This document shows, in pieces, positions 46,297 to 55,787 of a DNA stretch of 64,000 bases. A program made the position numbers and the translations under genes. Each line of letters opens with the position of its first letter. Within the stretch, counting starts at the first letter, position 1. Origin of the DNA: Flavobacteriales bacterium UBA6770 (GTDB lineage Bacteria; Bacteroidota; Bacteroidia; Flavobacteriales_G; Salibacteraceae); contig CAJIZH010000001.1 of NCBI GenBank assembly GCA_905181875.1, positions 278,594 to 342,593 on the forward strand. The letters run 5' to 3'. The notes under the pieces were generated by a model, which was not told where the DNA came from, made no database searches, and saw only the letters and a program-made list of their open reading frames with translations.

Positions 46297-49123
46297 TTCT
46301 AATATCTTGATAGAAGTTTAAAGCACCAATGGAAAATGCTTCATTTACAGGAACTCTGATATGCGATACGGAAGTATTAAACCAACCCCAGTGATTGCTT
46401 ATTGGAACTATATACTGCAATTGATTTGGTGTGATATCGAAATAGGTGGTACCTAAGTAAATTGAATCATTAAATACATCAATTTTAAATTGATCGTTCC
46501 AATTAACTTGACCAAGCTCAACATTGATTAGGACTCGTTCTTGGTTTTTAATCTCCTGTCCAATATTAAATTCAATAAATTGATCGCTGGTCTGATTAAC
46601 TTCTATATTTCTTAGGAGCACTATTTTGTCTTTTATATTCTCGTTGTAATAGGTACTTAGAAAACGCGCAATCTGTCCGTATTGATATGTTTTTGCTTTT
46701 GGTATTGGCTGTGCTTTCAGAGTATCTCTGCTTACTATTTTCTTAGATTTCGATATCCAAATTGCTCTGTTGTTAATTATCTGATAGGGTTGATAGTTTT
46801 TGTGAATGAATTCAATAATCATATTTTGGCGCATGGCATTGTGTATGCCATCCGTAGCATCCCACCATGATAACGGAGAATTTGAATAAATAACTATAGG
46901 TATATTAGCGGTATCTAATTGATTTAATTGTTCATTTTGTAAGTACTCGTCTATAGTGTTTTGTAGATTTTGACAGAAATATGATGGAATCTTTCGCTGG
47001 CAATAGTAGTAAAGCATTGGAGAATTTGAAAAATCATAAAACGTTTGATGTTCTGTCAAATTTTCATCTAAAAACATTTTAAAATCAGTGTGATTTTCAT
47101 CTGCAAAAGAAGAGGTATTTAAAATTCTTCCTTCAAATTTTTCATTGAATTGAGTATCAAGATTGGCAATAGAAGGTTTTTCTAAGAAGGTATTAAAGGT
47201 TGTTCTGTCTTTACCGATTGAGTAATATTTTAAACCGAAAATAGAGAAGAACCCGATAAGAAAAAGCTGCAAAAAAACAGGGTTTTTCCCTTTTTGCTTA
47301 ATAAGGCTAATGACAAATAAAGAGATCCCAAGAAACAGAGTTGAGATTAAATAGAAATCTTGTTTTTCCATAAACCCATGTCGCACAAGGCCGCGTTGGA
47401 AATTGAAAATATAAATTAATAATAGAAATAGGGTTGCTCTCAAAAGAAACTTTTCGTTTCTAGAGGGATTGGAACGCAATCTCACAGAGGCGAGTATGAT
47501 TAATCCAATACTCAGTAAAGGAAAAATTACATGGTGCAGAAAGTACTGTTGGTTAAATTCATAGGCTAAACTGGATAATCCATGGGCTTGTCCACCGGAG
47601 AAGTAATGCAAAGCAATTGATATATTTCCAAAAACATATTCTTGGGACGTGAGTAAAGCTAAGACGAATAATATTGAAATTACAAGTGCTAAAAAAAATA
47701 CAATTGACTTTAGAAGATTCGGAATCTTAATTTTTTCCGTTTGTGTAAACAGTATTATCGGAATGAAAAATATGATCGCAGATACAGCTGCGACTCCTGT
47801 GTCTAATCTCCAAAAACAGATTGCAGATAGTATTAAAAATAACAAAAAGTAATTTTTTACAGATTGATTAACGGCCAATTTTTCAATGTGAAAGAAAGCA
47901 ATAATGCCCATGAATAAGTAGGTATTGAAAAGCTCAGGAACTAGAGGAAACGTCAGAATGAATACGAAAGCGATTAAATCGGAACGAAATAATTGCTTAA
48001 GAAAAAAATAGATAATGAAATAGAGTACTATGGAATTAAAGAACTCATATACTATAAATTCTAAGGTTCCAGAGTAACCAAAAATTAGATGATAGATTAT
48101 TCCATACCACTGTTCAGAAAACATATGTGAGGATAGAAAATCAACAAAAGGAATTTCATGAAATTTAAAAATGCGCAGTTGAGAAACAGCAGGGTTGGCT
48201 AACTCAAATAGTTCATGAGGCTGCTCCATAAATGGAAAAAAATCAATCAGTAAAACAAAGGTTGAAATCGCAGAAGGAATAAAGAAATAGGAGAATAGTT
48301 TTTGTGTTGGAATGTGTGATTTTTTAGTCGATAAATAGGTATTCCAAATGATTAAGCACCCAGTGATTAAGCCGATGAAAAATGATTTATAAGAAGTGTT
48401 TACTCCAGGTTCCATTTTTTGATAAAACAGGAACTCAACAGAAAAAAAAATAAGAAGGGGTGCTAGAAAAAGTGGAAGTAAACGAGTGAAAAGTGAATTT
48501 GATTCAATTTTAAAAAATCGATTTGCCACATAATGGAGAGCAATAAAAGCTATGAAAACGAGCACAAATGAGGTGGCCCCATTTTTAATTATTTCATCTG
48601 TAGAATTAGTTAGAAATAATACGATTCCGTTAACGATTAAACTTAAAACTAGTAATCGTAAAAGTAGAGTCGGCTGGACATAATATCGAGGAATAATCTT
48701 TTGCTGTTGAAGCAGGAAAAGAACATAACAAGCACAAAGAATAAAAGCAACAAGCTGAATAACACTTAAGAATTCAATACCATATAACTGAGCTAGGATC
48801 AAAACCGAACCAATACCAGCACCGTTTTTCAGAAAAAGCCATTGATTTATGCTGAACTGAGTATATCTAGCCACTTTTGATTGCAACAGATACAATGCAA
48901 TAAGCAAGATCGTGAACCCGAATAAAACGGTGTAGAATAGTTTAATTCGTTCAGAAATATCAATTCCATTTGCACTTGCTTCACTGATAGTTATATGCGA
49001 GATTTCATCCAGAATGAAATTAGAATTGCCAAAAAGATGCAATAGAATGAATAATGATGCAAAAAGAGAAGTGAAAATCAATTCGCTTTTCTTCAATCCT
49101 ATAAATTCAGTGCTAAAAATCAT
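46286..49123 (-). CDS. Giant integral membrane protein, GT-C-like
   Basis: A 945-residue protein with about 18-20 hydrophobic segments in the first 650 residues and a soluble C-terminal domain of about 290 residues, probably periplasmic, that ends in a beta-rich stretch. No characterised family is recognised. The size and layout (many helices, large periplasmic end) recall GT-C glycosyltransferases or polymer-modifying enzymes. It overlaps the decarboxylase gene by 11 bp upstream and the GT9 gene by 11 bp downstream, so it forms a cell-envelope pair with the GT9 enzyme. Confidence 0.8.
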   Translation of the reverse strand: MIFSTEFIGLKKSELIFTSLFASLFILLHLFGNSNFILDEISHITISEASANGIDISERIKLFYTVLFGFTILLIALYLLQSKVARYTQFSINQWLFLKNGAGIGSVLILAQLYGIEFLSVIQLVAFILCACYVLFLLQQQKIIPRYYVQPTLLLRLLVLSLIVNGIVLFLTNSTDEIIKNGATSFVLVFIAFIALHYVANRFFKIESNSLFTRLLPLFLAPLLIFFSVEFLFYQKMEPGVNTSYKSFFIGLITGCLIIWNTYLSTKKSHIPTQKLFSYFFIPSAISTFVLLIDFFPFMEQPHELFELANPAVSQLRIFKFHEIPFVDFLSSHMFSEQWYGIIYHLIFGYSGTLEFIVYEFFNSIVLYFIIYFFLKQLFRSDLIAFVFILTFPLVPELFNTYLFMGIIAFFHIEKLAVNQSVKNYFLLFLILSAICFWRLDTGVAAVSAIIFFIPIILFTQTEKIKIPNLLKSIVFFLALVISILFVLALLTSQEYVFGNISIALHYFSGGQAHGLSSLAYEFNQQYFLHHVIFPLLSIGLIILASVRLRSNPSRNEKFLLRATLFLLLIYIFNFQRGLVRHGFMEKQDFYLISTLFLGISLFVISLIKQKGKNPVFLQLFLIGFFSIFGLKYYSIGKDRTTFNTFLEKPSIANLDTQFNEKFEGRILNTSSFADENHTDFKMFLDENLTEHQTFYDFSNSPMLYYYCQRKIPSYFCQNLQNTIDEYLQNEQLNQLDTANIPIVIYSNSPLSWWDATDGIHNAMRQNMIIEFIHKNYQPYQIINNRAIWISKSKKIVSRDTLKAQPIPKAKTYQYGQIARFLSTYYNENIKDKIVLLRNIEVNQTSDQFIEFNIGQEIKNQERVLINVELGQVNWNDQFKIDVFNDSIYLGTTYFDITPNQLQYIVPISNHWGWFNTSVSHIRVPVNEAFSIGALNFYQDIRNEY

Positions 49124-51860
49124 ATCTCGCTACTTGAGCGCTTATACTTTTTGCTTTTCTTTTAAGTTTTCTTTCAAGCACGAAGTCATTGAAAACTTGC
49201 AGACCAAGATCAGGTTGAAAACCGTGAATTTCTTTCACATCTAAAGCAATCATAAATTCAAGAATATCTTCACTAATTACTTGTCCTGGAACTAGTACTG
49301 GAAATCCTGGAGGATAAGGAATAACAAAAGCACAAGACACGATAGTTTTTCCTTTTTTAACCTGATCCAAACATTCTGCCAATGAAATGAAATCATAATT
49401 CTCTTCGTCGTATGCCAAATAATAGGCGCTTCTTATATCTCCACCTGGAACATCTTCTTTATGTCTGAATGCCTTGTGAAAAGCGCTAAAATCAGGCAGA
49501 GAGGGATAATCTTCGCACAAACTTTTTATTTGAACTTGACGAATGGTTGCTTCAGTTTTTGTCCAGCTTCTAGTCTCTTCATCGAGTTCTTTAGAAATTT
49601 GAAGCAATACTGAAATTAGATAGGCAATACTTCCTCTTCGAGTTCCGATGTTAGTCATGAATAAAACCGAATTTCTTGACGTTTTATTGATTTGGATATT
49701 GAATTTATCCATCAGAAATCGATTTTTGAAGGTATCGCCATCAACTCCTGTCCTTCCAATATGCAAGTTGATTTTTGTTGGATCTAAAACGAATTCATCT
49801 TCACCCCAGGCTTTTTCTAATCGATTCCAGCCCTTTTTTGGATCATAATATCCATTAAGACCAGATTTACGGAATTCTTCAGGTATAAAATCTTGAACGG
49901 TTAATACATCAAAGTACTTTTTTAGTTGAGGATTATCATTGATCTTAGCACGCAGAATCATGCTTAATTCAATGCACTTTTCAACCATCTCAAAACCTTC
50001 AAACTGAACTTGACGACGACCAACGTCTAATGAAGCTAATATTTGATAATTAGCTGATGTCGAGGTATGTGTCATATAGGCTTCTAAGAAAGCATCCTTC
50101 TTTTTAGGGAAATCTTCATCGTAAACATGTATCATAGAACCTTGACGAAAGCTAGAAAGTGTTTTGTGAGTAGACTGGGTAGAATAAGCTCGCACAACTA
50201 CTTTTTCTGGATCGGGCATAATAGAAACCTCACCTTCTTGTAAGGTCTTTTTGTATGCAATATATTGTTCTTTATATGTTTTCGAAGCATAGCGATAGTG
50301 CAACTTTCGTGCAACATACATTGCAGTGCGTTTCTTATAAGTATGTGTAAACGCGGCAAAACCAAACCAAGCTTCATCCCACAAGAAAACCATATCTGGT
50401 TTTATGGCAAGAACCTCTTGCATTAACTTCTCTACATTGTAAACCAGTCCATCGAAGGTACAATTTGTAAGTACCAACATTTTTACTTGATCCAAAACAC
50501 CTTTATCCTTCATAAGCATCAGTTTTGCTTTGATTTCGCGCAAAGGAACTGCTCCGTACATGCTATATTTTTCGATCGGATAAGAATCTAAATAAACCGG
50601 AAACCCACCAGATAATACTTGAGAATAATGATGACTTTTATGACAATCTCTATCAATTAGCACATAATCGCCAGGTTTAACTATAGCTTGTTGAACTATT
50701 TTATTGGCTGTACTTGTCCCATTAGTAACAAAATAGGTATTCTTGGATCCAAAGGCTTTAGCTGCCATTTCCTGGGCCTTTTTTAATGGCCCTGTTGGTT
50801 GCAATAAACTGTCTAATCCACCTGTAGTTGCTGATGTTTCTGCTAAGAATAAATTTCTACCATAAAACTCACCAAAATCTTGAATCCAAAAACTTTTATA
50901 TACTGAATTACCCCTAGAAATAGGCATTGCATGAAATACAGAAGTAGGTTGCTGAGAGTATTTTACTAATGCAGAGAAAAACGGAGTTTCGTAGCGTTCT
51001 TCTAAACCATGATGAATACTCAAATGCAGTTCTTGCAAGTCTTCTTGTCGATAAAATATTTTTCTGAACGTTGAAACTACTTCATCGTCTAAATCAAGCA
51101 GAGAATGGTTGGTTACGTAATATATGTCAATCTCGGGTCTGAATTTTTTGATAGACCAGGCAAGATAAGTTGCCAAATGTTCGTGATCTAAATCGTCGTA
51201 ATCTAGTCCAGTAAGCGATGAAATGAAAGGTCGAAGTAACTTCAGTTTATTGGTTGATTTTGCAATAATGTCAAAACGAATTACAACTACTTGAATGTTG
51301 TAATTGAATAGCATTGCAATTATTGCGTCTTCAAAGCTTCTAGCAAAAACTGGATTATAGACAAACTGATCTTTGGGTTCTCTAAGTTTCCCTAAATTTT
51401 CTTGAAGTTCATGCTCTTCTTCAAGATTTATATTGTCTACAAATAGTGTTTCAAAGTAGTGTTGATTGTTATTTAATTCAGAAACGTCACCTTCATCTTC
51501 AAATAGATCTAAATCTTTTTGGTGACCGGGGTTAAATCGATACGACTCGCTAATCAAATGCCTCGAAAAACGTGATGTTTTCTCATACATTGCTGAGGTA
51601 TCACCTTTTCCTAAAAGTGATTTTAGTTCTGAAATCTGCTGCCAACCCGGAAAAGCCCAATAGCGTTCCATAATCATCAGATCGGCTAAAATTTCATTTG
51701 CCCGAGTTGTTAACTCTTCTGTATTTTCAATCTTAGATCGCTTTAGTTTGCTTGTTACTTCTTTCAGATCCCCCCAACGCTCAAATCGCAGTTGTCCTAT
51801 CGTATAATAAGTTTTGTCTTTTAATCGTAAGTCGCTATCTATTTTTTTTTCTACGTCCAT
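49113..51860 (-). CDS. PLP-dependent Orn/Lys/Arg decarboxylase-like protein
   Basis: A 915-residue fold-type I enzyme. The PLP-binding Lys lies in STQSTHKTLSSFRQG (K566), the cofactor-pairing Asp in FLWDEAWFGF (D495) and the phosphate-binding loop in NGTSTAN (about 380-386). This is the AdiA/CadA/SpeF group, but with an N-terminal extension of about 150 residues and a longer C-terminal domain, so a separate subfamily. It presumably decarboxylates a basic amino acid to a diamine. It starts 12 bp after the nitrilase gene and overlaps the next gene by 11 bp. Confidence 0.9.
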   Translation of the reverse strand: MDVEKKIDSDLRLKDKTYYTIGQLRFERWGDLKEVTSKLKRSKIENTEELTTRANEILADLMIMERYWAFPGWQQISELKSLLGKGDTSAMYEKTSRFSRHLISESYRFNPGHQKDLDLFEDEGDVSELNNNQHYFETLFVDNINLEEEHELQENLGKLREPKDQFVYNPVFARSFEDAIIAMLFNYNIQVVVIRFDIIAKSTNKLKLLRPFISSLTGLDYDDLDHEHLATYLAWSIKKFRPEIDIYYVTNHSLLDLDDEVVSTFRKIFYRQEDLQELHLSIHHGLEERYETPFFSALVKYSQQPTSVFHAMPISRGNSVYKSFWIQDFGEFYGRNLFLAETSATTGGLDSLLQPTGPLKKAQEMAAKAFGSKNTYFVTNGTSTANKIVQQAIVKPGDYVLIDRDCHKSHHYSQVLSGGFPVYLDSYPIEKYSMYGAVPLREIKAKLMLMKDKGVLDQVKMLVLTNCTFDGLVYNVEKLMQEVLAIKPDMVFLWDEAWFGFAAFTHTYKKRTAMYVARKLHYRYASKTYKEQYIAYKKTLQEGEVSIMPDPEKVVVRAYSTQSTHKTLSSFRQGSMIHVYDEDFPKKKDAFLEAYMTHTSTSANYQILASLDVGRRQVQFEGFEMVEKCIELSMILRAKINDNPQLKKYFDVLTVQDFIPEEFRKSGLNGYYDPKKGWNRLEKAWGEDEFVLDPTKINLHIGRTGVDGDTFKNRFLMDKFNIQINKTSRNSVLFMTNIGTRRGSIAYLISVLLQISKELDEETRSWTKTEATIRQVQIKSLCEDYPSLPDFSAFHKAFRHKEDVPGGDIRSAYYLAYDEENYDFISLAECLDQVKKGKTIVSCAFVIPYPPGFPVLVPGQVISEDILEFMIALDVKEIHGFQPDLGLQVFNDFVLERKLKRKAKSISAQVARYDF

Positions 51861-51872
51861 TATTTGTCAAGT

Positions 51873-52769
51873 TCATCTGCTGGGTGTTGTTCTAATACTG
51901 TCTAAGCTTGGTGTTCTGGTTTTTTGTTTAGGCTTTAGTAATGGACCTAATGAGTCCAAAAAAGGTAGCTTTTTATCTTTATCGTAGATATCAAAAATGG
52001 TTTTATGGTCCCTAAAAGATTTTAGCGTTTGTCCTAATCTTAGAACGCCCCTCTCTCGGCTACTTCGTACCCTATCCATATCAATTTCAATAGGTATAAA
52101 CTCAGGGCCTGTGCTCGCCTGATAAATGATTCTACCATCAGGGCCACAAACAATAGAACGTCCAGTTCCACCATCGGCTAAACCATTAATATCAATTACA
52201 AAACATTGGTTTATAGCCGCAGTAGCCTGAGCATTTGCCAACTCAATATCTCTATCAATGGTACCCGTAAGTGAAGGATGTAGAATTACTTCTACGCCAT
52301 TAACAGCAAGTGTTCTTGATGTTTCAGGAAACCACATATCGTAACAAATAGACATTCCAAAACGACCCACTTCAGGTATGTCGAAAATCATAAACTCTTC
52401 TCCATTTGCTACCCCTTCTTCATAAGGTAGAAAAGGAAACATTTTATCGTAACGCCCAATCACTTCTCCTTCAGGATTAATAACTGAAGCTGTATTGTAA
52501 ATTTTCCCGTGTTTCTTTTGAAACATAGAACCAGGTATTAGCCAAACACCGTGTTTTTTAGCCATTTCTCTGAACTCATCTTCAATAGTGTTTGGAAAAT
52601 CTATTGCATTGCGTGTTAAAGGGCCAAAAGGAGCAAGCTCTGAGAATAATACCATATCTACCCATGGGTAGATTGACATCAAAACATCAAGTTTATGTTT
52701 CATCATGGCTACGTTACTGGTTCCAGCATTTACCCTCATTTGTATTCCCGCAATTGAAAATGGTGTCAT
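51873..52769 (-). CDS. Nitrilase-superfamily C-N hydrolase
   Basis: A 298-residue amidase with the catalytic triad Glu-Lys-Cys visible as E44 (LFSELAPFG), K109 (GRYDKMFPF) and C142 (MSICYDMWFPE). It is related to N-carbamoylputrescine amidases and aliphatic amidases, and cleaves a linear amide. It is the first gene of the minus-strand run and lies 12 bp from the decarboxylase. Hydrolysis of a polyamine-type amide is a reasonable inference from that neighbour. Confidence 0.9.
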   Translation of the reverse strand: MTPFSIAGIQMRVNAGTSNVAMMKHKLDVLMSIYPWVDMVLFSELAPFGPLTRNAIDFPNTIEDEFREMAKKHGVWLIPGSMFQKKHGKIYNTASVINPEGEVIGRYDKMFPFLPYEEGVANGEEFMIFDIPEVGRFGMSICYDMWFPETSRTLAVNGVEVILHPSLTGTIDRDIELANAQATAAINQCFVIDINGLADGGTGRSIVCGPDGRIIYQASTGPEFIPIEIDMDRVRSSRERGVLRLGQTLKSFRDHKTIFDIYDKDKKLPFLDSLGPLLKPKQKTRTPSLDSIRTTPSR

Positions 52770-52852
52770 ATAAAACTCTAAAGAATTATTTGTGAAATGA
52801 AAATGTTATCCAACAGAAAAGTGATTGGCGAATATACAAAAGAGCGCAAACA

Positions 52853-53426
52853 CTAAATTCTAATCTTCTTAACCTCTTTCAATTGACCAACTTTCATGTT
52901 TTGCAATTCAAGGCGTTCAATGGAAACTCGAACCAATCGCAAACAAGGAAATCCAACTGCAGCGCACATTTTTCTTACCTGCCGGTTTTTGCCTTCGGTC
53001 AAGGTAATTTCAATCCAACTGGTAGGTACGTTTTTCCGGAACCGAACAGGTGGCTCGCGATCGGATAAAGTAGGGGCGTCAATGATTTTAGCAACACAGG
53101 GTTTTGTCTGGTGTTCGGTTTTTCCAACTTTGATAGCAACGCCATTTTCTAACGCTGCAATTGCCTTCGGAGTAACAACAGTATCCACTTGTACCCAATA
53201 GGTTCTGTTGTGGTTGTTGTCTGGGTTTAATAATCTGAAATTCAGTTTCTTTAATTAAGTAATCCTTATTATTATATATAAAAACTTCATTAGCATTAGA
53301 TCTCGCATTGGGTAAATCAATCAACTTAGACAATCCGGGATTGCCATCTTCATCGGTGAATTGGCTTAAATAACCAAAAGGTTTGTAGAATATAAAGTAT
53401 CTGAAGTCAATTTTATCTTCTTCCAT
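52853..53426 (-). pseudogene. RluE/RsuA-type pseudouridine synthase gene, frameshifted and catalytically damaged
   Basis: The N-terminal part MEEDKIDFRYFIFYKPFGYLSQFTDEDG and the C-terminal part, which resumes in another frame with NHNRTYWVQVDTVVTP and ends TEGKNRQVRKMCAAVGFPCLRLVRV, belong to a 23S rRNA pseudouridine synthase. Between them (about 53285-53315) the catalytic GRLD-x-DSEG motif should appear. Instead the frame reads NARSNANEVFIYNN, with the catalytic Asp absent and several residues missing. A frameshift around 53230-53260 separates the halves. It is very likely nonfunctional as written. Confidence 0.75.
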
Positions 53427-53438
53427 TTCGGGGCATTT

Positions 53439-55461
53439 TTATTGTTTTCTTAATAGCTTTTTATACTCTTCAATTTCATCTCTATATCGAGCTGCTTCAA
53501 TAAAATCTAATTCCTTAGCAGCCTTTTCCATGAGCTTTCTTCGGTCTTGTATTTGTTTTTCAATCTCGGTATTTGACATGTATTTTACAACTGGATCAGC
53601 CGCTAGAGAACTCATTTCGGGTTCAATATACGCTTTGCTTAACTTTCTTCCTACTCCGGCTATAGCCGACTGTTCAATGATTTGCTCTTTAGATTTTACC
53701 AGCGCTTTTGGACTCAAGCCATGAAATTCGTTGTATTGCATTTGCATAGTGCGCTGTCGGTCGGTTTGATCCATAGTTTTACGCATGGATTCTGTTATTT
53801 TATCTGCGTACAAAATGGCTTTACCTTCTACGTTTCTTGCTGCTCTACCTATAGTCTGCGTAAGCGATCTATGACTTCTTAAGAAACCTTCTTTATCGGC
53901 ATCTAAAATAGCGACTAATGATACTTCTGGTAATATCCAACCCCTCTCTCAGTAAATTGATGCCTACTAAAACATCAAAATTTCCCAATCTCAAATCTCT
54001 AATAATTTCTGTTCGCTCAACAGTATCGACATCAGAGTGAATGTAACTACAAGAAATTCCTAATCGATCTAAATATTTTTGAAGCTCCTCGGCCATACGT
54101 TTGGTCAATGTAGTGACAAGCGTTCGTTCATTTTTGGAAATACGTATATGAATTTCTTCTATTAAATTGTCAATTTGATTTTTACTAGGTCTAACTTCTA
54201 TAACCGGGTCTAAAAGGCCTGTTGGGCGAATTACTTGTTCTACGATAACACCACCGCTGCGTTCCAATTCAAAATCGGCAGGGGTAGCGCTTACAAAGAC
54301 TGTTTGAGTCATCATAGATTCAAATTCTTCGAATTTTAAGGGCCTATTATCCATTGCAGCAGGCAATCGGAATCCGTAGTCAACTAAATTGACTTTTCGG
54401 CTTCTGTCACCTCCATACATTGCTTTAACCTGTGGAATGGTCTGATGACTTTCATCGATTACCATCAAGTAATCATCAGGAAAATAATCTAATAAACAGA
54501 AAGGTCGCGTTCCTGGAGCACGTTGATCCAAATAGCGCGAGTAGTTCTCAATGCCCGAGCAGTAACCTAATTCACGCATCATTTCAAGATCGTAATTTAC
54601 TCTATCGTCAATCCGTTTTGCTTCTAAATGTTTTCCTTGCTCTTTAAAATAGTCAATGTGCTCTAGCAAATCGTGCTGAATTTGCTTCATGCTATTTTGC
54701 AAGGTATCTTTAGAAGTAATAAATATATTGGCCGGATAAATATTGATGCTTTCTAAGGCGGTTATGGTTGTTCCATGCTCAGGGTTAAAGGTTTCGAGCG
54801 ATTCTATTTCATCTCCCCAAAAAAGTATACGGACTGCAAAATCCGAATATGCTGGAAAAATATCAACGGTATCGCCAGTTACGCGGAAGTTGCCACGTTT
54901 AAATTCTTCAGTGGTTCTAGAGTAGAGGCAGTCTACAAACTGACCCAATAATTTGTTCCTAGAAATCACCGTTCCTACTTCAATCGTAATCAGGTTTTTT
55001 TTAAATTCTACAGGATTTCCAATTCCATAAATACAAGAAACAGAAGCGACTACTAAAACGTCTCTTCGGCCGCTCAAAAGTGATGAAGTAGCACTCAAAC
55101 GAAGCTTTTCGATTTCTTCGTTTATACTCATATCCTTCTCGATAAAAGTGTCTGTAGTTGGCAGATAAGCTTCAGGTTGATAGTAATCGTAGTAACTCAC
55201 AAAATACTCGACGGCATTGTTTGGGAAGAATTGTTTAAACTCTCCATAAAGCTGAGCAGCAAGGGTTTTGTTGTGACTTAATACCAAGGTAGGTCGATTC
55301 AATTCTTTAACCATGTTGGCCACGGTAAAGGTTTTTCCCGACCCTGTAACTCCAAGAAGTGTTTGAAACTGCTCGCCTTGCTCAATTCCTTTAACCAACG
55401 ATATTATCGCTTGTGGCTGATCTCCAGTAGGTTCAAAAGGAGATATGAGTTCAAAATCCAT
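53439..55461 (-). pseudogene. uvrB: Excinuclease ABC subunit UvrB gene with one frameshift
   Basis: From ATG at 55461 the frame gives a normal UvrB N-terminus of 522 residues: Walker A GVTGSGKT, the beta-hairpin [12 protein letters not shown] and helicase motifs VSATPADFE and [10 protein letters not shown]. After GLDI the expected [16 protein letters not shown] follows in the next frame, restored by removing one T from GATATTACC (near 53931-53934 on the plus strand). The second frame runs to the C-terminal UVR motif and stop at 53439. A candidate -7 element TAATTTTG lies at 55466-55473, only 4 bp before the ATG. The gene is otherwise intact. Confidence 0.85.
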
Positions 55462-55465
55462 TCTG

Positions 55466-55473
55466 CAAAATTA
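55466..55473 (-). promoter_or_regulatory. Candidate -7 promoter element for uvrB (leaderless?)
   Basis: Read on the minus strand, TAATTTTG fits TAnnTTTG and is separated from the uvrB ATG by only 4 bp (CAGA). No TTG at 17-bp spacing is evident. If used, the mRNA would start at or within a few bases of the start codon. Confidence 0.35.
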
Positions 55474-55547
55474 GTGGAAATGAGTAGCATAGAGCTGTTG
55501 AAAAAGAAGTCCAAACAGACATTTAATATTCTTTAAATTCGTTGCCT

Positions 55548-55748
55548 ATGTTTTGGAAACGACTGCTGTATTACTTTGATATTACCTCGCTTTTTAGAAA
55601 AAGAAAAGGTGATAAAAACATCAATTTATCATTAATGCACGGTATGAATAGGTTCACGATTTTGGCGTTTATTATTTGTTTGATAGTTTTAGCGATTAAG
55701 TTCTGTTCTAAAATCATATTGATCGTCATTCTGAACTTGCTTGCCTGA
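55548..55748 (+). CDS. Small membrane peptide, DUF6728-like, with repeat-derived C-terminus
   Basis: A 66-residue peptide from ATG 55548 (a TTG at 55542 is also possible). The first 50 residues contain FWKRLLYYFDITSLFR, then NLSLMHGMNRFTILAFIICLIVL, matching a short Bacteroidota family (DUF6728-like) with one membrane helix and an MHG-NR motif. The last dozen residues (IILIVILNLLA) are encoded by the REP-like element beginning at 55725. The repeat has therefore replaced or extended the original C-terminus. Divergent from uvrB. Confidence 0.6.
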   Translation: MFWKRLLYYFDITSLFRKRKGDKNINLSLMHGMNRFTILAFIICLIVLAIKFCSKIILIVILNLLA

Positions 55749-55774
55749 CTTATCAGGCAGGTTTCAGAATCTCA
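55725..55774. repeat. REP-like element (family A, copy 2) with nested hairpin
   Basis: GTCATTCTGAAC...GTTTCAGAATCTCAC contains an outer ATTCTGAA/TTCAGAAT stem and an inner TGCCTGA-CTTA-TCAGGCA hairpin (55742-55759). It shares its ends with the repeat at 23879, so both belong to one dispersed family. The coding end of the DUF6728-like gene lies inside it. Confidence 0.8.
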
Positions 55775-55787
55775 CATAATTCGAAAA

